Shown in pieces: positions 26,666-35,564 of a stretch of 64,000 nt of DNA (position 1 is the first letter of the stretch; every line of letters begins with the position of its first letter). This DNA comes from Flectobacillus roseus. GTDB lineage: Bacteria; Bacteroidota; Bacteroidia; Cytophagales; Spirosomataceae. Position numbers and translations under genes: made by a program. The notes beneath the pieces were generated by a model. That model worked only from the letters and a program-made list of their open reading frames with translations. It ran no database searches and was not told the DNA's origin. The stretch lies in NCBI RefSeq assembly GCF_030056665.1, contig NZ_JASHIG010000011.1; one strand, written 5' to 3'.

Positions 26666-27784
26666 CTAATGAATACGCAAACGGCGACCTGCACGCAAGT
26701 TTGAGCTTAACTTCATTCCATTCATTTTTGCTAAACGTTCTACCGAAATACCAGCACGGTTAGCAATAGAGTAAAGCGTATCACCCGAGCGAGCTACAGT
26801 CCATGCAGTACGGCGAGTAACAACTTTGTTACCAGCATCGCCATATTCGTTACCCAAAGCCAAGCCATAAGTATCAAATACACGTGCCGAAACCAACAAG
26901 TGGTCAGACACTGGCTGAGTACCTTCGCCTGCAAAGTTCATCACATACGTAGGATTGAAAGGGTTACCTTCGTAACGTGTTTCGAAGTGCAAGTGTGAAC
27001 CTGTACTACGACCTGTATTACCTCCTTTTCCGATTTCGTCTCCTGCTTTTACAAACATTCCTGACTCATAACCTTTGCGTGAAAGGTGACCATAGAGTGT
27101 TTCTAAACCGTTGTAATGTCTTACTACCAAGAAGTTTCCGTAACCACCACCATCGTAGCCAGATACCCTTACGATACCATCAAATGCCGAATACACAGGG
27201 TCTCCCGTTTCGAGGTCTACGTCTACACCTGCGTGCAAACGTCCCCAACGAGGACCAAACTGAGAGGTCAATTTTGGTGCATTGGTAGGGGCACTCCAAT
27301 AACGCCCTTGCTCTTTATTAAAAAGTTCAAGGTCGACTACATCATCAAAATCTTTGACATCGATCCCATAAGGGTCAATAGTGTTGGTATCCCAAATAGA
27401 AAAATAAGAAGCAACTGTTACAAAGTCGTCACTTCCTGAAGGTTTCATCTCCTCCTCTATCTCTATCACTAAAGGCTCTCTTTCGTCAATTGATGTAGTA
27501 TCAAATGTACTTACAGTAGCGTTAACTTCTCTCACAGGTTCAAATTTTTGACTTCCTGCCGTGGTAGTAGCTTGTTTTTCTACTACTTCAAATTCATTTC
27601 TGAATTGAAGTTTGGGCATTTCATCAAGCAAATCGTCCTGCTTTTTTTCTTTTTCCTTGTAAAGTCCAGTATTGTCCTTGATTTTAATTTTAGGATTGTT
27701 TTTAAAACTACCCTTCTCTTGCGACCAAGCCACCATAGCTGTACATACAAAAAATGCAGTAAGAAAATTACTTCTTATATTCAT
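26666..27784 (-). CDS. M23-family metallopeptidase with LysM domain (paralogue 2)
   Basis: This 372-residue tandem paralogue of the preceding gene has the same order: signal peptide (FLTAFFVCTAMVAWSQ), variable linker with EPVREVNATVSTFDTTSID, M23 domain and C-terminal LysM. The Zn-site motifs GPRWGRLHAGVDVDL and GSHLHFETRYEG are intact. The linker is longer and richer in Lys/Asp/Glu. It likely cleaves peptide cross-links in the cell wall or helps split cells. Differences in the linker suggest the two copies act at different places or times. Confidence 0.9.
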   Translation of the reverse strand: MNIRSNFLTAFFVCTAMVAWSQEKGSFKNNPKIKIKDNTGLYKEKEKKQDDLLDEMPKLQFRNEFEVVEKQATTTAGSQKFEPVREVNATVSTFDTTSIDEREPLVIEIEEEMKPSGSDDFVTVASYFSIWDTNTIDPYGIDVKDFDDVVDLELFNKEQGRYWSAPTNAPKLTSQFGPRWGRLHAGVDVDLETGDPVYSAFDGIVRVSGYDGGGYGNFLVVRHYNGLETLYGHLSRKGYESGMFVKAGDEIGKGGNTGRSTGSHLHFETRYEGNPFNPTYVMNFAGEGTQPVSDHLLVSARVFDTYGLALGNEYGDAGNKVVTRRTAWTVARSGDTLYSIANRAGISVERLAKMNGMKLSSNLRAGRRLRIH

Positions 27785-27869
27785 TGTATTGTATTTATAG
27801 TTATCGAGGAATTTGAGTAGTAAACGTAATTATTGAACTGATTCGCATCTACTACCCAAAATTTCATAA

Positions 27870-28808
27870 CTAGTGTAATTCATTTGCAGCCAACCAACGT
27901 TCAGCGTCCAAAGCGGCCATACAACCTGTACCTGCGGCTGTTACTGCCTGACGGTAAATGTTGTCTTGTGCGTCTCCACAAGCAAAAACGCCTTCGATAT
28001 TAGTGTTTGTTGAGCCCTTAATTGTCTGGATATATCCTGCTTCGTCTAAATTCAAATAGTCTTTGAAGATATCTGTATTTGGTTTGTGACCGATGGCTAC
28101 AAAGAACCCTGTAAGTGTCAAATCAGTCGTTTCACCTGTTTTCACATTTTTCAAACGAGCACCAGTTACACCTGAAGCATCACCCAAAATCTCATCAGTT
28201 TCTGAATTCCAGTGAACTTCAATTTTAGGATTGTTCAATACACGTTTTTGCATAATCAAAGAAGCACGTAGTTCTTCACGACGAACAATCATGTGTACTT
28301 TTGAACAGATATTGGCCAAATAAGTAGCCTCTTCTGCAGCAGTATCGCCACCACCTACGATAGCAACTACTTGGTTACGGTAGAAGAAACCATCACAAAC
28401 CGCACACGCTGATACCCCTAAACCGTTATATTTTTTTTCTGATTCTAAACCAAGCCATTTTGCTGAAGCACCTGTTGCGATAATAACTGCATCAGCAGTA
28501 AGTTCAGTGCTTTCGTCAATTACTACTTTTTTAGGAGAAACTGAGAAATCTACAGAAGTAGCCATACCAAAACGAATATCAGTTCCAAAACGACGAGCCT
28601 GATTTTCTAAATCTTGCATCATTTGTGGACCTTGGATACCATCTGGATAGCCAGGGAAGTTTTCAACGTCATTAGTGATTGTTAGCTGACCGCCAGGTTG
28701 ACTACCTTGGTACATTACTGGTGCTAAACCTGCGCGTGATGCGTAAATTGCCGCAGTATAACCTGCTGGCCCTGAGCCTATAATAAGGCATTTAATATGT
28801 TCTGCCAT
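27870..28808 (-). CDS. trxB: thioredoxin-disulfide reductase
   Basis: This flavoenzyme reduces thioredoxin with NADPH. Its 312 residues show the FAD site IIGSGPAGYTAAIYASRAG, the redox-active CxxC in ACAVCDGFFY, the NADPH site AIVGGGDTAAEEATYL, and the C-terminal FAD segment GVFACGDAQDNIYRQAVTAA. It is on the same strand as the M23 genes, 85 bases beyond the start of paralogue 2, so co-transcription is possible. It should be cytoplasmic. Confidence 0.95.
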   Translation of the reverse strand: MAEHIKCLIIGSGPAGYTAAIYASRAGLAPVMYQGSQPGGQLTITNDVENFPGYPDGIQGPQMMQDLENQARRFGTDIRFGMATSVDFSVSPKKVVIDESTELTADAVIIATGASAKWLGLESEKKYNGLGVSACAVCDGFFYRNQVVAIVGGGDTAAEEATYLANICSKVHMIVRREELRASLIMQKRVLNNPKIEVHWNSETDEILGDASGVTGARLKNVKTGETTDLTLTGFFVAIGHKPNTDIFKDYLNLDEAGYIQTIKGSTNTNIEGVFACGDAQDNIYRQAVTAAGTGCMAALDAERWLAANELH

Positions 28809-29470
28809 TGTAATATTTAAGATATTTACTGGATTGATTTTTATTAGAAACCTCTAAAAATCAGAAGATTTTGACTTATACATTAGGGAAATGGCATCCA
28901 GCAAGGCCTACCCCCAAATATATGTCTACAGAATAAACACATTTGAGAATACAAAAATTGCAGATTAATGCCAAAACGCCAAATTCTTTTGAATCAAAGC
29001 CATGAGAATAACTTTGGAGTTTCAGAGGTCAGTATCAGATTAGGAAAAAATAGTATCCGTTTTTCAAAAAATTCACCGATTCATCAATTAGGCGACCGAA
29101 TATATTTAGAACCAATTCCCAACAACTAATCATTTATTAACTAAGTAATCGTGCAAAATAAGATTATAAGTTATGTGTTTAGGCAACAGGCTCAAGGCAA
29201 AGAGGGTTAAATGGTTTTAACGACCACAGACATGCATTTTTCCCAAAGCCCACTGCCGAAAGCCCATAGCCGAAAGCCCAAAGTACAATCTTAAATTTTA
29301 TTTTGCCCACTAACTTGAAGACTAGTTTTTTTATATATCTGTAGTGTTCTATGCAAAAAAAGTGCAAAAATTAATCAAATTTGTAAATAGAGGGCACGAA
29401 GAGAGCGAAAAATAGCATAAAAGCAAGCAACTAACTATTTTCAAAAGATATATCATCACTATCCAATTTT
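28809..29470. other. 662-bp divergent intergenic region between trxB and the symporter gene
   Basis: The trxB and symporter promoters must lie here, but no exact consensus was found. The centre is occupied by the MITE-like element at 29139-29320. Nothing else was recognised. Confidence 0.4.
29139..29320. repeat. MITE-like inverted-repeat element with gcaaaataag arms
   Basis: The left arm is aactaagtaatcgtgcaaaa followed by taagat (29139-29164). The right arm, atcttaaattttattttgccc followed by actaacttgaag (29288-29320), is its imperfect reverse complement. Inside are the self-similar words ggcaacaggctcaaggc and cgaaagcccatagccgaaagc. The arms match those of the elements at 7.57 and 21.45 kb. 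Confidence 0.55.
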
Positions 29471-30754
29471 ATGAAAAAACTACTGACCAATTTAACATTC
29501 TGGGTGCTTACTGCGATTGCAGCGGGTATTTTGTTAGGACATTTTGCACCAGACATCGCATTACATAAGCTTTTTGAAAACGCTATCAAATTCAAGCTTC
29601 TTGGCAATGAAGTAAGTATTGGCAATACCTTGAGTGAATTTTTGAGCGGTATCTTTATTAGTATTGTTAAGCAATTTATTAATCCTATCATTTTCTTGAC
29701 CATTACCCTAGGCATCGTCAGTATGGGTGACCTTAAAAAAGTAGGAAAATTAGGAGGAAAAGCACTTTTATACTTTGAAATAGTAACCACCATCGCCTTG
29801 CTAGTTGGGATTATCGTAGCCAATATAATTCGCCCAGGTGATGGTGTAGTGACCGACGCTATTAAAGGCGGAGACATCTCCAAATACACCAAAGGTGCTT
29901 CTGAATTTAGTTGGATGAAATTCTTTTGGGATAATAGTACTTTGCAGGTTTTGTTGTTAGCAATTATCCTTGGCTCAGTATTAAACTATGTTAGTGGAAA
30001 GGATAAAATTATTGAAGTATTTCAGAAGGTATCAAAATACATCTTTGCAGGTCTGCACACAGTTATGAAATTAGCACCAATTGGAGCTTTCGGAGGAATG
30101 GCTTTTACCATTGCAAAATATGGATTAAAAACCCTTATTCCTCTGGCCAAACTCATGGTTACGGTGTATATCACGATGGGCGTTTTTGTATTTGTGGTAC
30201 TGTTTTTTATTCTTCGTTATTACAAGGTAAATCTTTGGAAGTTTTTAAAATACATCAAAGAAGAGCTTCTTATCGTGTTAGGGACATCATCTTCCGAAGC
30301 TGGATTACCTTCATTAATGGAAAAACTCGAAAGAATGGGCTGTGGCAAATCGGTAGTCGGGTTGGTCGTACCTGCTGGATATTCTTTTAACTTGGATGGT
30401 ACAACCATTTATCTTTCGATGGCAACGATTTTTTTGGCTCAGGTATTCAATGTTCACCTGAGTTTGGAGCAAATATTTACTATTATTGGCATCTTGATGG
30501 TAACTTCCAAAGGCGCTGCGGGCGTTACTGGAAGTGGATTTATCGTATTGGCATCAACACTTACAGCAGTGCATGTGATTCCAGTAGAGGGACTAGCTCT
30601 ACTGCTGGGTGTTGATCGCTTTATGTCTGAGGCGCGTGCCATTACCAATTTTATAGGCAATGGAGTTGCTACGATTTTCTTGGCCAATAATGAAGGAGAA
30701 TTTGACCACGAAAAAATGAAAAAAGCTTTCGACCAAGAAGGTATTTTGTCTTAG
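29471..30754 (+). CDS. dicarboxylate/amino acid:cation symporter (DAACS family, GltP/DctA-like)
   Basis: This inner-membrane symporter is for C4-dicarboxylates or glutamate/aspartate. Its 427 residues have eight membrane helices and two re-entrant loops. Signature motifs are LGTSSSEAGLPSLM (HP1, Ser-rich), GYSFNLDGTTIYLSMA (TM7) and SKGAAGVTGSGFIVLAS (HP2). The family does not separate substrates by simple inspection. A strong 14-bp hairpin follows the stop codon by 15 bases. Confidence 0.92.
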   Translation: MKKLLTNLTFWVLTAIAAGILLGHFAPDIALHKLFENAIKFKLLGNEVSIGNTLSEFLSGIFISIVKQFINPIIFLTITLGIVSMGDLKKVGKLGGKALLYFEIVTTIALLVGIIVANIIRPGDGVVTDAIKGGDISKYTKGASEFSWMKFFWDNSTLQVLLLAIILGSVLNYVSGKDKIIEVFQKVSKYIFAGLHTVMKLAPIGAFGGMAFTIAKYGLKTLIPLAKLMVTVYITMGVFVFVVLFFILRYYKVNLWKFLKYIKEELLIVLGTSSSEAGLPSLMEKLERMGCGKSVVGLVVPAGYSFNLDGTTIYLSMATIFLAQVFNVHLSLEQIFTIIGILMVTSKGAAGVTGSGFIVLASTLTAVHVIPVEGLALLLGVDRFMSEARAITNFIGNGVATIFLANNEGEFDHEKMKKAFDQEGILS

Positions 30755-30768
30755 CAAAATATAATGCG

Positions 30769-30822
30769 GAGATTAAAAGACTTTCAGCCCAAAAAGCCTT
30801 CGGGTATGAGTCTTTTAATCTC
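30769..30822 (+). terminator. 14-bp perfect hairpin after the symporter gene
   Basis: gagattaaaagact (30769-30782) pairs exactly with agtcttttaatctc (30809-30822) across 26 bases, which hold a possible inner agccc/gggt pair. No T-run follows, so it may protect the mRNA 3' end or act as a factor-dependent terminator. Confidence 0.5.
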
Positions 30823-31557
30823 TATGATTTCGGTTGATAATTGTCAAATAATGCCTTGCTTTCAATCCTACTATCGGCTTTCTATCCTTGATAGTCCTCT
30901 GTTTTTCTTCCGCATTTTGTGTAGGTTTCAACACAAATATTACTGAAAAAATCAATAGTGAAATCTGAATAATGATTAACAATTGGTCCATAGGTAAGTA
31001 TGTTTGTAGTGATTCTATACCTTTTTAGACATCCCCAAAATAGAAAACGTTGCTCCACTGCGACAACATGGCAATATGTGTAGCCATAGTTAAAGTTTTT
31101 GAGTGAAAAGATTAAAAAATAGCTTAGGATGTATTATTTTAGTTCAAACAAATGACTAATGTTACCTCTAATCTATGAGTTCTGATAAGGACTTTTCTTG
31201 AATTTATTCCTAGCTTAGTATATTCCATTCGCCCAAGTAGTATCAATACAAATCCTTAAATACGTTTTCATCAAAACTGTCAACGCTTGGCTTAAACACG
31301 AGAAAAAATACGACTACCATTTTGTATGTATTAGCAGTGTTCTGATTGCGGATTTTATCACTATTTCTGCCTTTGTTCACTAGCAATTCAGTATTTCAAA
31401 TGATCATAAAATCACACTTAAACTTGTAAGTATTTTCTACTTTTTGGTGCTGAATATTGAATTTTTTGTATATTCAAACAATTTCGGTGTTGTACGTAAT
31501 TGAGGCTTGGCAAGGTTTTTGTCAATCAATGATTTATTGAACTATACTTTGTTTAAG
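30823..31557. other. 735-bp intergenic stretch before the polysaccharide locus
   Basis: This AT-rich stretch has no complete gene. A 54-codon open frame without a start (31219-31383) and a 20-codon minus-strand frame opening near 31088 show coding-like composition. They may be debris of a lost gene. No promoter match was seen for the lipoprotein gene. Confidence 0.35.
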
Positions 31558-32526
31558 ATGCTAAAAAATTCATGGTTAATCCTCCTTATTTTGATTACAG
31601 GAGCTTGTAAGTTGGAAGACCAACTTGTTTATCCTGAATTAACGATAAGGCCCAACTGGATTGTAACCGACTATAATGCCACCATAACAGCTGAATTTGT
31701 CAGCTTAGGAAATGCGTCCATTAATGTCTATGGGATGTGCTGGAACAAGACTGGAGAGCCCACTACACGTGACTCCTTGATAAGTTATTCGGGGCAACCA
31801 TTGATAGAAGTATTTTCGAGTAGCTTGAGTAATTTATCGCCTGCTACCACATATTATGTACGTGCATTTTCAAGAATTGGGCTAAAAACTTCTTACTCAA
31901 ATCAAATAACGCTCAAGACATTACCCATTCAATTACCCAATGTATCTACAGGCAGTGCCTCCGATGAAGGGATAGGGACCTTAAATGTTCAAGGGACACT
32001 CAACCTACAAGGCGCTTCTGTTGTTACTGAATATGGACATTGCTGGGGGCTTTCAACACCTACCATAAACAATCAGCGTACCATTCTTACGTCTACCCTA
32101 TCTCAAGGAAATTTTACTAGTCAACTTCGTGGCTTGAGTAACAATACCAAGTATGTCATTCGAGCGTATGCAAAAAATGCCACAGGAGTATCCTACGGAA
32201 ATGAAATAACTTATATAACGTCTTGTAAATCAGCACCAACAGTCGTATCTAATATCATTGATAATATTTCGGCACAAGGAGCGATAGCCAACGGGACTAT
32301 TTCTAATATTGGTTGTTCGGAAGTAACAGAATATGGGCATTGTTGGAGTACTACTCCCAACCCTACTACTGCCAATCCTCGAACCATATTTAAACAAGGC
32401 TCTGCTGGAGCATTTAGCAGTGCGTTGTCGGGCTTAAGCTCAAAAACAGCTTATTATGTTCGAGCATATGCCATTAATTCCCAAGGAATTAGTTATGGCA
32501 ACCAAGTATCAATTATTACGCTTTAA
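31558..32526 (+). CDS. lipoprotein with three Fn3-like repeats
   Basis: This is a surface or periplasmic lipoprotein. The ATG at 31558 was chosen because it directly precedes a lipoprotein signal (LILLILITGAC, lipobox ending in Cys). An upstream in-frame start would add 17 residues before it. Three repeats of about 90 residues each contain YGxCW near the start (YGMCWN, YGHCWG, YGHCWS) and YYVRAF or IRAYA followed by YSNQIT or YGNEIT near the end, as in fibronectin-III-like Bacteroidota surface repeats. Its stop codon overlaps the next start (TAATG), placing it at the head of the polysaccharide locus. The role is unknown. Confidence 0.75.
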   Translation: MLKNSWLILLILITGACKLEDQLVYPELTIRPNWIVTDYNATITAEFVSLGNASINVYGMCWNKTGEPTTRDSLISYSGQPLIEVFSSSLSNLSPATTYYVRAFSRIGLKTSYSNQITLKTLPIQLPNVSTGSASDEGIGTLNVQGTLNLQGASVVTEYGHCWGLSTPTINNQRTILTSTLSQGNFTSQLRGLSNNTKYVIRAYAKNATGVSYGNEITYITSCKSAPTVVSNIIDNISAQGAIANGTISNIGCSEVTEYGHCWSTTPNPTTANPRTIFKQGSAGAFSSALSGLSSKTAYYVRAYAINSQGISYGNQVSIITL

Positions 32527-33962
32527 TGGGAGTTACGACTAAACAAATTTTATATTTATCAGGGATAATTTTTAGCGGTATTATTCTTGGGATATTTGTT
32601 GCCAAAACCCAAATTATGGGAGCAGCAACCATTATTGCTTTACCCTTTGTAATTGGATATTTGATTGCCATTTTTCGTAATCCAGTTTTGGGGGTTTATA
32701 CAGTATTAGTTTTTTCATTTTTTGTAAATGGCGTAGGAAGATACGCCAATGCAGGTCCTTTGGGGCTTTCTGTTGACGTTTTTTTGGTAATAGCCCTATT
32801 AGCAGAGTTCTTTAAAGGATTTGAAGGTGATCCTTGGCCTGACATGAAGCGCAACCCTATTCTGATTGCGATTTATGTATGGGGAGCCTATTGTATGCTA
32901 GAGTTTTTCAACCCAGAAGCTAGAAGTAAGGAGGCGTGGTTTTATGCGATGCGTGCGGTGATTTTGTACCTAATTCTGATAGTTGTTTTAGGAATCGTAC
33001 TTATGCGCACAGAAAAGCATTTGGACCGAGTATTAAAAATCTGGATGATAGCTTCTTGTATCGCAACGTTATGGGGCGCTCGACAGCTTTTTGTAGGTCT
33101 TGACCGCTTTGAACAAGCTTGGATGGACTCAGGCAATGCCACCACACATATGTTGTTTGGGAAGTTAAGAGTTTTTTCTTTTTACTCTGATGCGGGGCAA
33201 TATGGTGCAGCCATGGGACATATAGGATTGATTTGTATTTTATTAAGTCTTTCTCCCTTTGGCAATCGGAACTTCAAGCTTTTTTACCTCATAGGAGGAT
33301 TATTCTGTTTGTGGGGAATGTCCATTTCAGGTACACGAGGGGCACTATTTGTAGTTATGGGGGGCTTTATGGCATATTTGGGAATGTCCAGAAACTACAA
33401 AATGCTAGTAATTGGAGGAATCGCAGCCGTAATGTTTTTTGGGATGCTCAAGTTTACCAAAATTGGGCAGAGTAATTACCAAATCAACCGAATGCGTACA
33501 GGACTCGACCCAAATGACCCTTCGTTGCAGTTACGCTTGATTAATCAGGCAAAATTGAGAGGCTATCTGGCATCCAGACCCCTTGGCGGAGGTATTGGCT
33601 CAGCTGGTTTTTGGGGAACACGTTTTTCTCCTGGAACATTTTTGGCGGTAACTGCCTTGGATAGCTGGTATGTCAAAATTTGGGCTGAATGTGGTGTAGT
33701 TGGGCTTTATATGCATATTGGTATGTTACTCACCTTTATGATTTATTTCGGATTAAAGCTCTGGAAAATCCCCCCCTGTCTTTTACGAGACAAATTGGTG
33801 GCGCTGTACAGCGGGATGTTCGGTATTTTGGTAGCTTGTTATGGCAACCAAATCCTTGGGCAACTGCCTACCAATGTGGCAATATATTTGAGTATATCGT
33901 TTTTGTATGTTTTTACTAAAGATGAATATTATGAGCAAGCAGTTGACACTACTAATCGTTGA
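32526..33962 (+). CDS. O-antigen ligase/polymerase-like membrane protein
   Basis: This protein probably polymerises or ligates exopolysaccharide repeat units. Its 478 residues hold about 11-12 membrane helices and one large periplasmic loop (about 300-385) with LRLINQAKLRGYLASRPLGG, as in the Wzy_C/WaaL family. SISGTRGALFVVMGG is the typical motif before the loop. Its start overlaps the lipoprotein stop, and its end overlaps the receiver gene by about 30 bases. The context of initiating transferase and glycosyltransferases supports a polymerase role. Confidence 0.8.
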   Translation: MGVTTKQILYLSGIIFSGIILGIFVAKTQIMGAATIIALPFVIGYLIAIFRNPVLGVYTVLVFSFFVNGVGRYANAGPLGLSVDVFLVIALLAEFFKGFEGDPWPDMKRNPILIAIYVWGAYCMLEFFNPEARSKEAWFYAMRAVILYLILIVVLGIVLMRTEKHLDRVLKIWMIASCIATLWGARQLFVGLDRFEQAWMDSGNATTHMLFGKLRVFSFYSDAGQYGAAMGHIGLICILLSLSPFGNRNFKLFYLIGGLFCLWGMSISGTRGALFVVMGGFMAYLGMSRNYKMLVIGGIAAVMFFGMLKFTKIGQSNYQINRMRTGLDPNDPSLQLRLINQAKLRGYLASRPLGGGIGSAGFWGTRFSPGTFLAVTALDSWYVKIWAECGVVGLYMHIGMLLTFMIYFGLKLWKIPPCLLRDKLVALYSGMFGILVACYGNQILGQLPTNVAIYLSISFLYVFTKDEYYEQAVDTTNR

Positions 33963-34317
33963 TGACGAACAAAGCACACGCATTGTATTGGAGCATTTTC
34001 TTAAGAAAGACTTCAATGTAGTGGTAAAAGGTGACGGAATGGAGGCACTTTCCTTACTTGAGGGAGGATTTGATGTGGACTTTATCATTGCCGATTTAAA
34101 CATGCCTAACCTCAGTGGAAAAGAATTTTTGAAAATTCTTAGGGCAAGTAATCTTTTTGGGCAAATCCCAGTCATCATCCTTTCGGGTACCGACGAAAGT
34201 AAGGAACGCATCGACTGTCTGAATATTGGAGCAGACGACTTTATGCTAAAACCTTTCAACCCGATGGAAGTACAAGCCAAAATTAGAGCAATTATGCGAC
34301 GAGTGCAGCCTTTGTAA
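33931..34317 (+). CDS. single-domain response regulator in the polysaccharide locus
   Basis: This stand-alone receiver of 128 residues, counted from the ATG at 33931, starts inside the previous gene in another frame. Two earlier in-frame starts are possible. It has Asp11-Asp12, the phospho-acceptor Asp55 (IIADLNMPNLSG), Ser in VIILSGTDES and Lys in FMLKPFNP. All catalytic residues are intact and there is no output domain. It is followed 68 bases later by a protein with a degenerate receiver fused to a sugar transferase. The pair may interact directly. Confidence 0.88.
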   Translation: MSKQLTLLIVDDEQSTRIVLEHFLKKDFNVVVKGDGMEALSLLEGGFDVDFIIADLNMPNLSGKEFLKILRASNLFGQIPVIILSGTDESKERIDCLNIGADDFMLKPFNPMEVQAKIRAIMRRVQPL

Positions 34318-34385
34318 GAACATAGTCTTTCGGCATTATATTTCCAAAAACCACATTATGCTAACCCACCGACTTTATATTTGAT

Positions 34386-35564
34386 ATGGAAAATTATGAA
34401 TATACCCCTCCACAAAAAAAAATATTTCTTGTGGAAAATGATTCAAATGTTGTAGTTAATTTCCTTAAAAAATTCGGACAAGATATTCAAGTACAAGTAC
34501 TTGGCTCATCCGACGAAGCCTTAGAGTTACTCAAAACCAGTTATTCTCCAGATGCCGTTATTATTAGCAAATATCTAGGAGGACTAAAGTTTTTAGAACA
34601 GGTTCGTGATAATGCTTGGACGAAGGCTTTACCAGTCATCATCACCTCAGCCGACCTAAATCAAGGTCTTATCAAGGAAGTACTCGCCAAAAAAGGAGAT
34701 GATGTTTTTACCAGTACATTTGATAAAGGAGACCTTTTGGTGCGCTTAGATTATTTTGTACGCCGACGTCATTATGTGGCTATGCAACAAACTAAATCCA
34801 ATGTACTTGACGTAAAAATTCCTTGGTGGAAACGTGCCTTTGACGTAATTTCTACAGGAACAGCTATTTTGTTGCTTTCGCCTTTATTAATAATTGTTGC
34901 TATTTTGATAAAATTAGACTCGAAAGGCCCTATTGTTTACAAGTCTAAGCGTGTGGGTGCAGGGTATCGGATTTTTGATCTATACAAATTCAGAACCATG
35001 CGAACCGATGCCGATCAGCTCATCAAAAACATGGGTGACTTGAATATGTATTCTAAAGAAAAGCCTTCCGAAAATAAGAGCGATGACTTGTGTGAAGCTT
35101 GTCGCATCAAAGGCGTCAAATGTGAGCAGTCTATGTATTTGGATGGAAAAAGCATTTGCGAAAAGCAATATTTACAAGAGAAAAATAGTAAAGTTGCTTT
35201 TATGAAATTTCAAAATGACCCTCGCATTACTCGCTTAGGTAAGTTTTTGAGAAATACGAGTATCGACGAACTACCGCAGTTGTTCAACATCTTTACAGGT
35301 GACATTTCATTGGTGGGTAATAGACCTTTACCCTTGTACGAAGCCGAAAAGTTGACAACAGACGACTATATCTATCGCTTTGCAGGCCCAGGTGGCTTGA
35401 CGGGGCTTTGGCAAGTAACCAAAAGAGGAAAAGGCAAAACGGATATGACTGAAGAAGAAAGAATTCAATTGGATATAGAATATGCCAAAAACTTTTCTTT
35501 CAAAATGGACTTAATGATTATCCTGAAGACCTTCCCTGCACTATTACAATCTGAGAATGTCTGA
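34386..35564 (+). CDS. pseudo-receiver fused to initiating sugar-phosphate transferase (WcaJ/PHPT type)
   Basis: This membrane enzyme would start polysaccharide synthesis by moving a sugar-1-phosphate to undecaprenyl phosphate. Residues about 11-135 form a receiver-like domain in which the phospho-acceptor Asp is replaced by Ser61 (AVIISKYLGG). A transferase domain follows from about 148: WWKRAFDVISTGTAILLLSP (membrane anchor), YKSKRVGAGYRIFDLYKFRTM, TSIDELPQLFNIFTGDISLV and GLTGLWQV. An inserted cysteine cluster, CEACRIKGVKC with a fourth Cys at SICEKQ (about 237-260), may bind a metal. It lies next to an intact receiver gene. Phosphorylation-independent or partner control of initiation is inferred. 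Confidence 0.85.
   Translation: MENYEYTPPQKKIFLVENDSNVVVNFLKKFGQDIQVQVLGSSDEALELLKTSYSPDAVIISKYLGGLKFLEQVRDNAWTKALPVIITSADLNQGLIKEVLAKKGDDVFTSTFDKGDLLVRLDYFVRRRHYVAMQQTKSNVLDVKIPWWKRAFDVISTGTAILLLSPLLIIVAILIKLDSKGPIVYKSKRVGAGYRIFDLYKFRTMRTDADQLIKNMGDLNMYSKEKPSENKSDDLCEACRIKGVKCEQSMYLDGKSICEKQYLQEKNSKVAFMKFQNDPRITRLGKFLRNTSIDELPQLFNIFTGDISLVGNRPLPLYEAEKLTTDDYIYRFAGPGGLTGLWQVTKRGKGKTDMTEEERIQLDIEYAKNFSFKMDLMIILKTFPALLQSENV

Noticed and set aside
26977..27439. Open frames of about 100 codons opposite the M23 gene
   Set aside because: They are antisense shadows of a well-supported peptidase gene, arising from its codon bias.
30764..30946. 60-codon open frame directly after the symporter gene
   Set aside because: It runs through the 14-bp hairpin at 30769-30822, and the peptide has no domain or conserved pattern.
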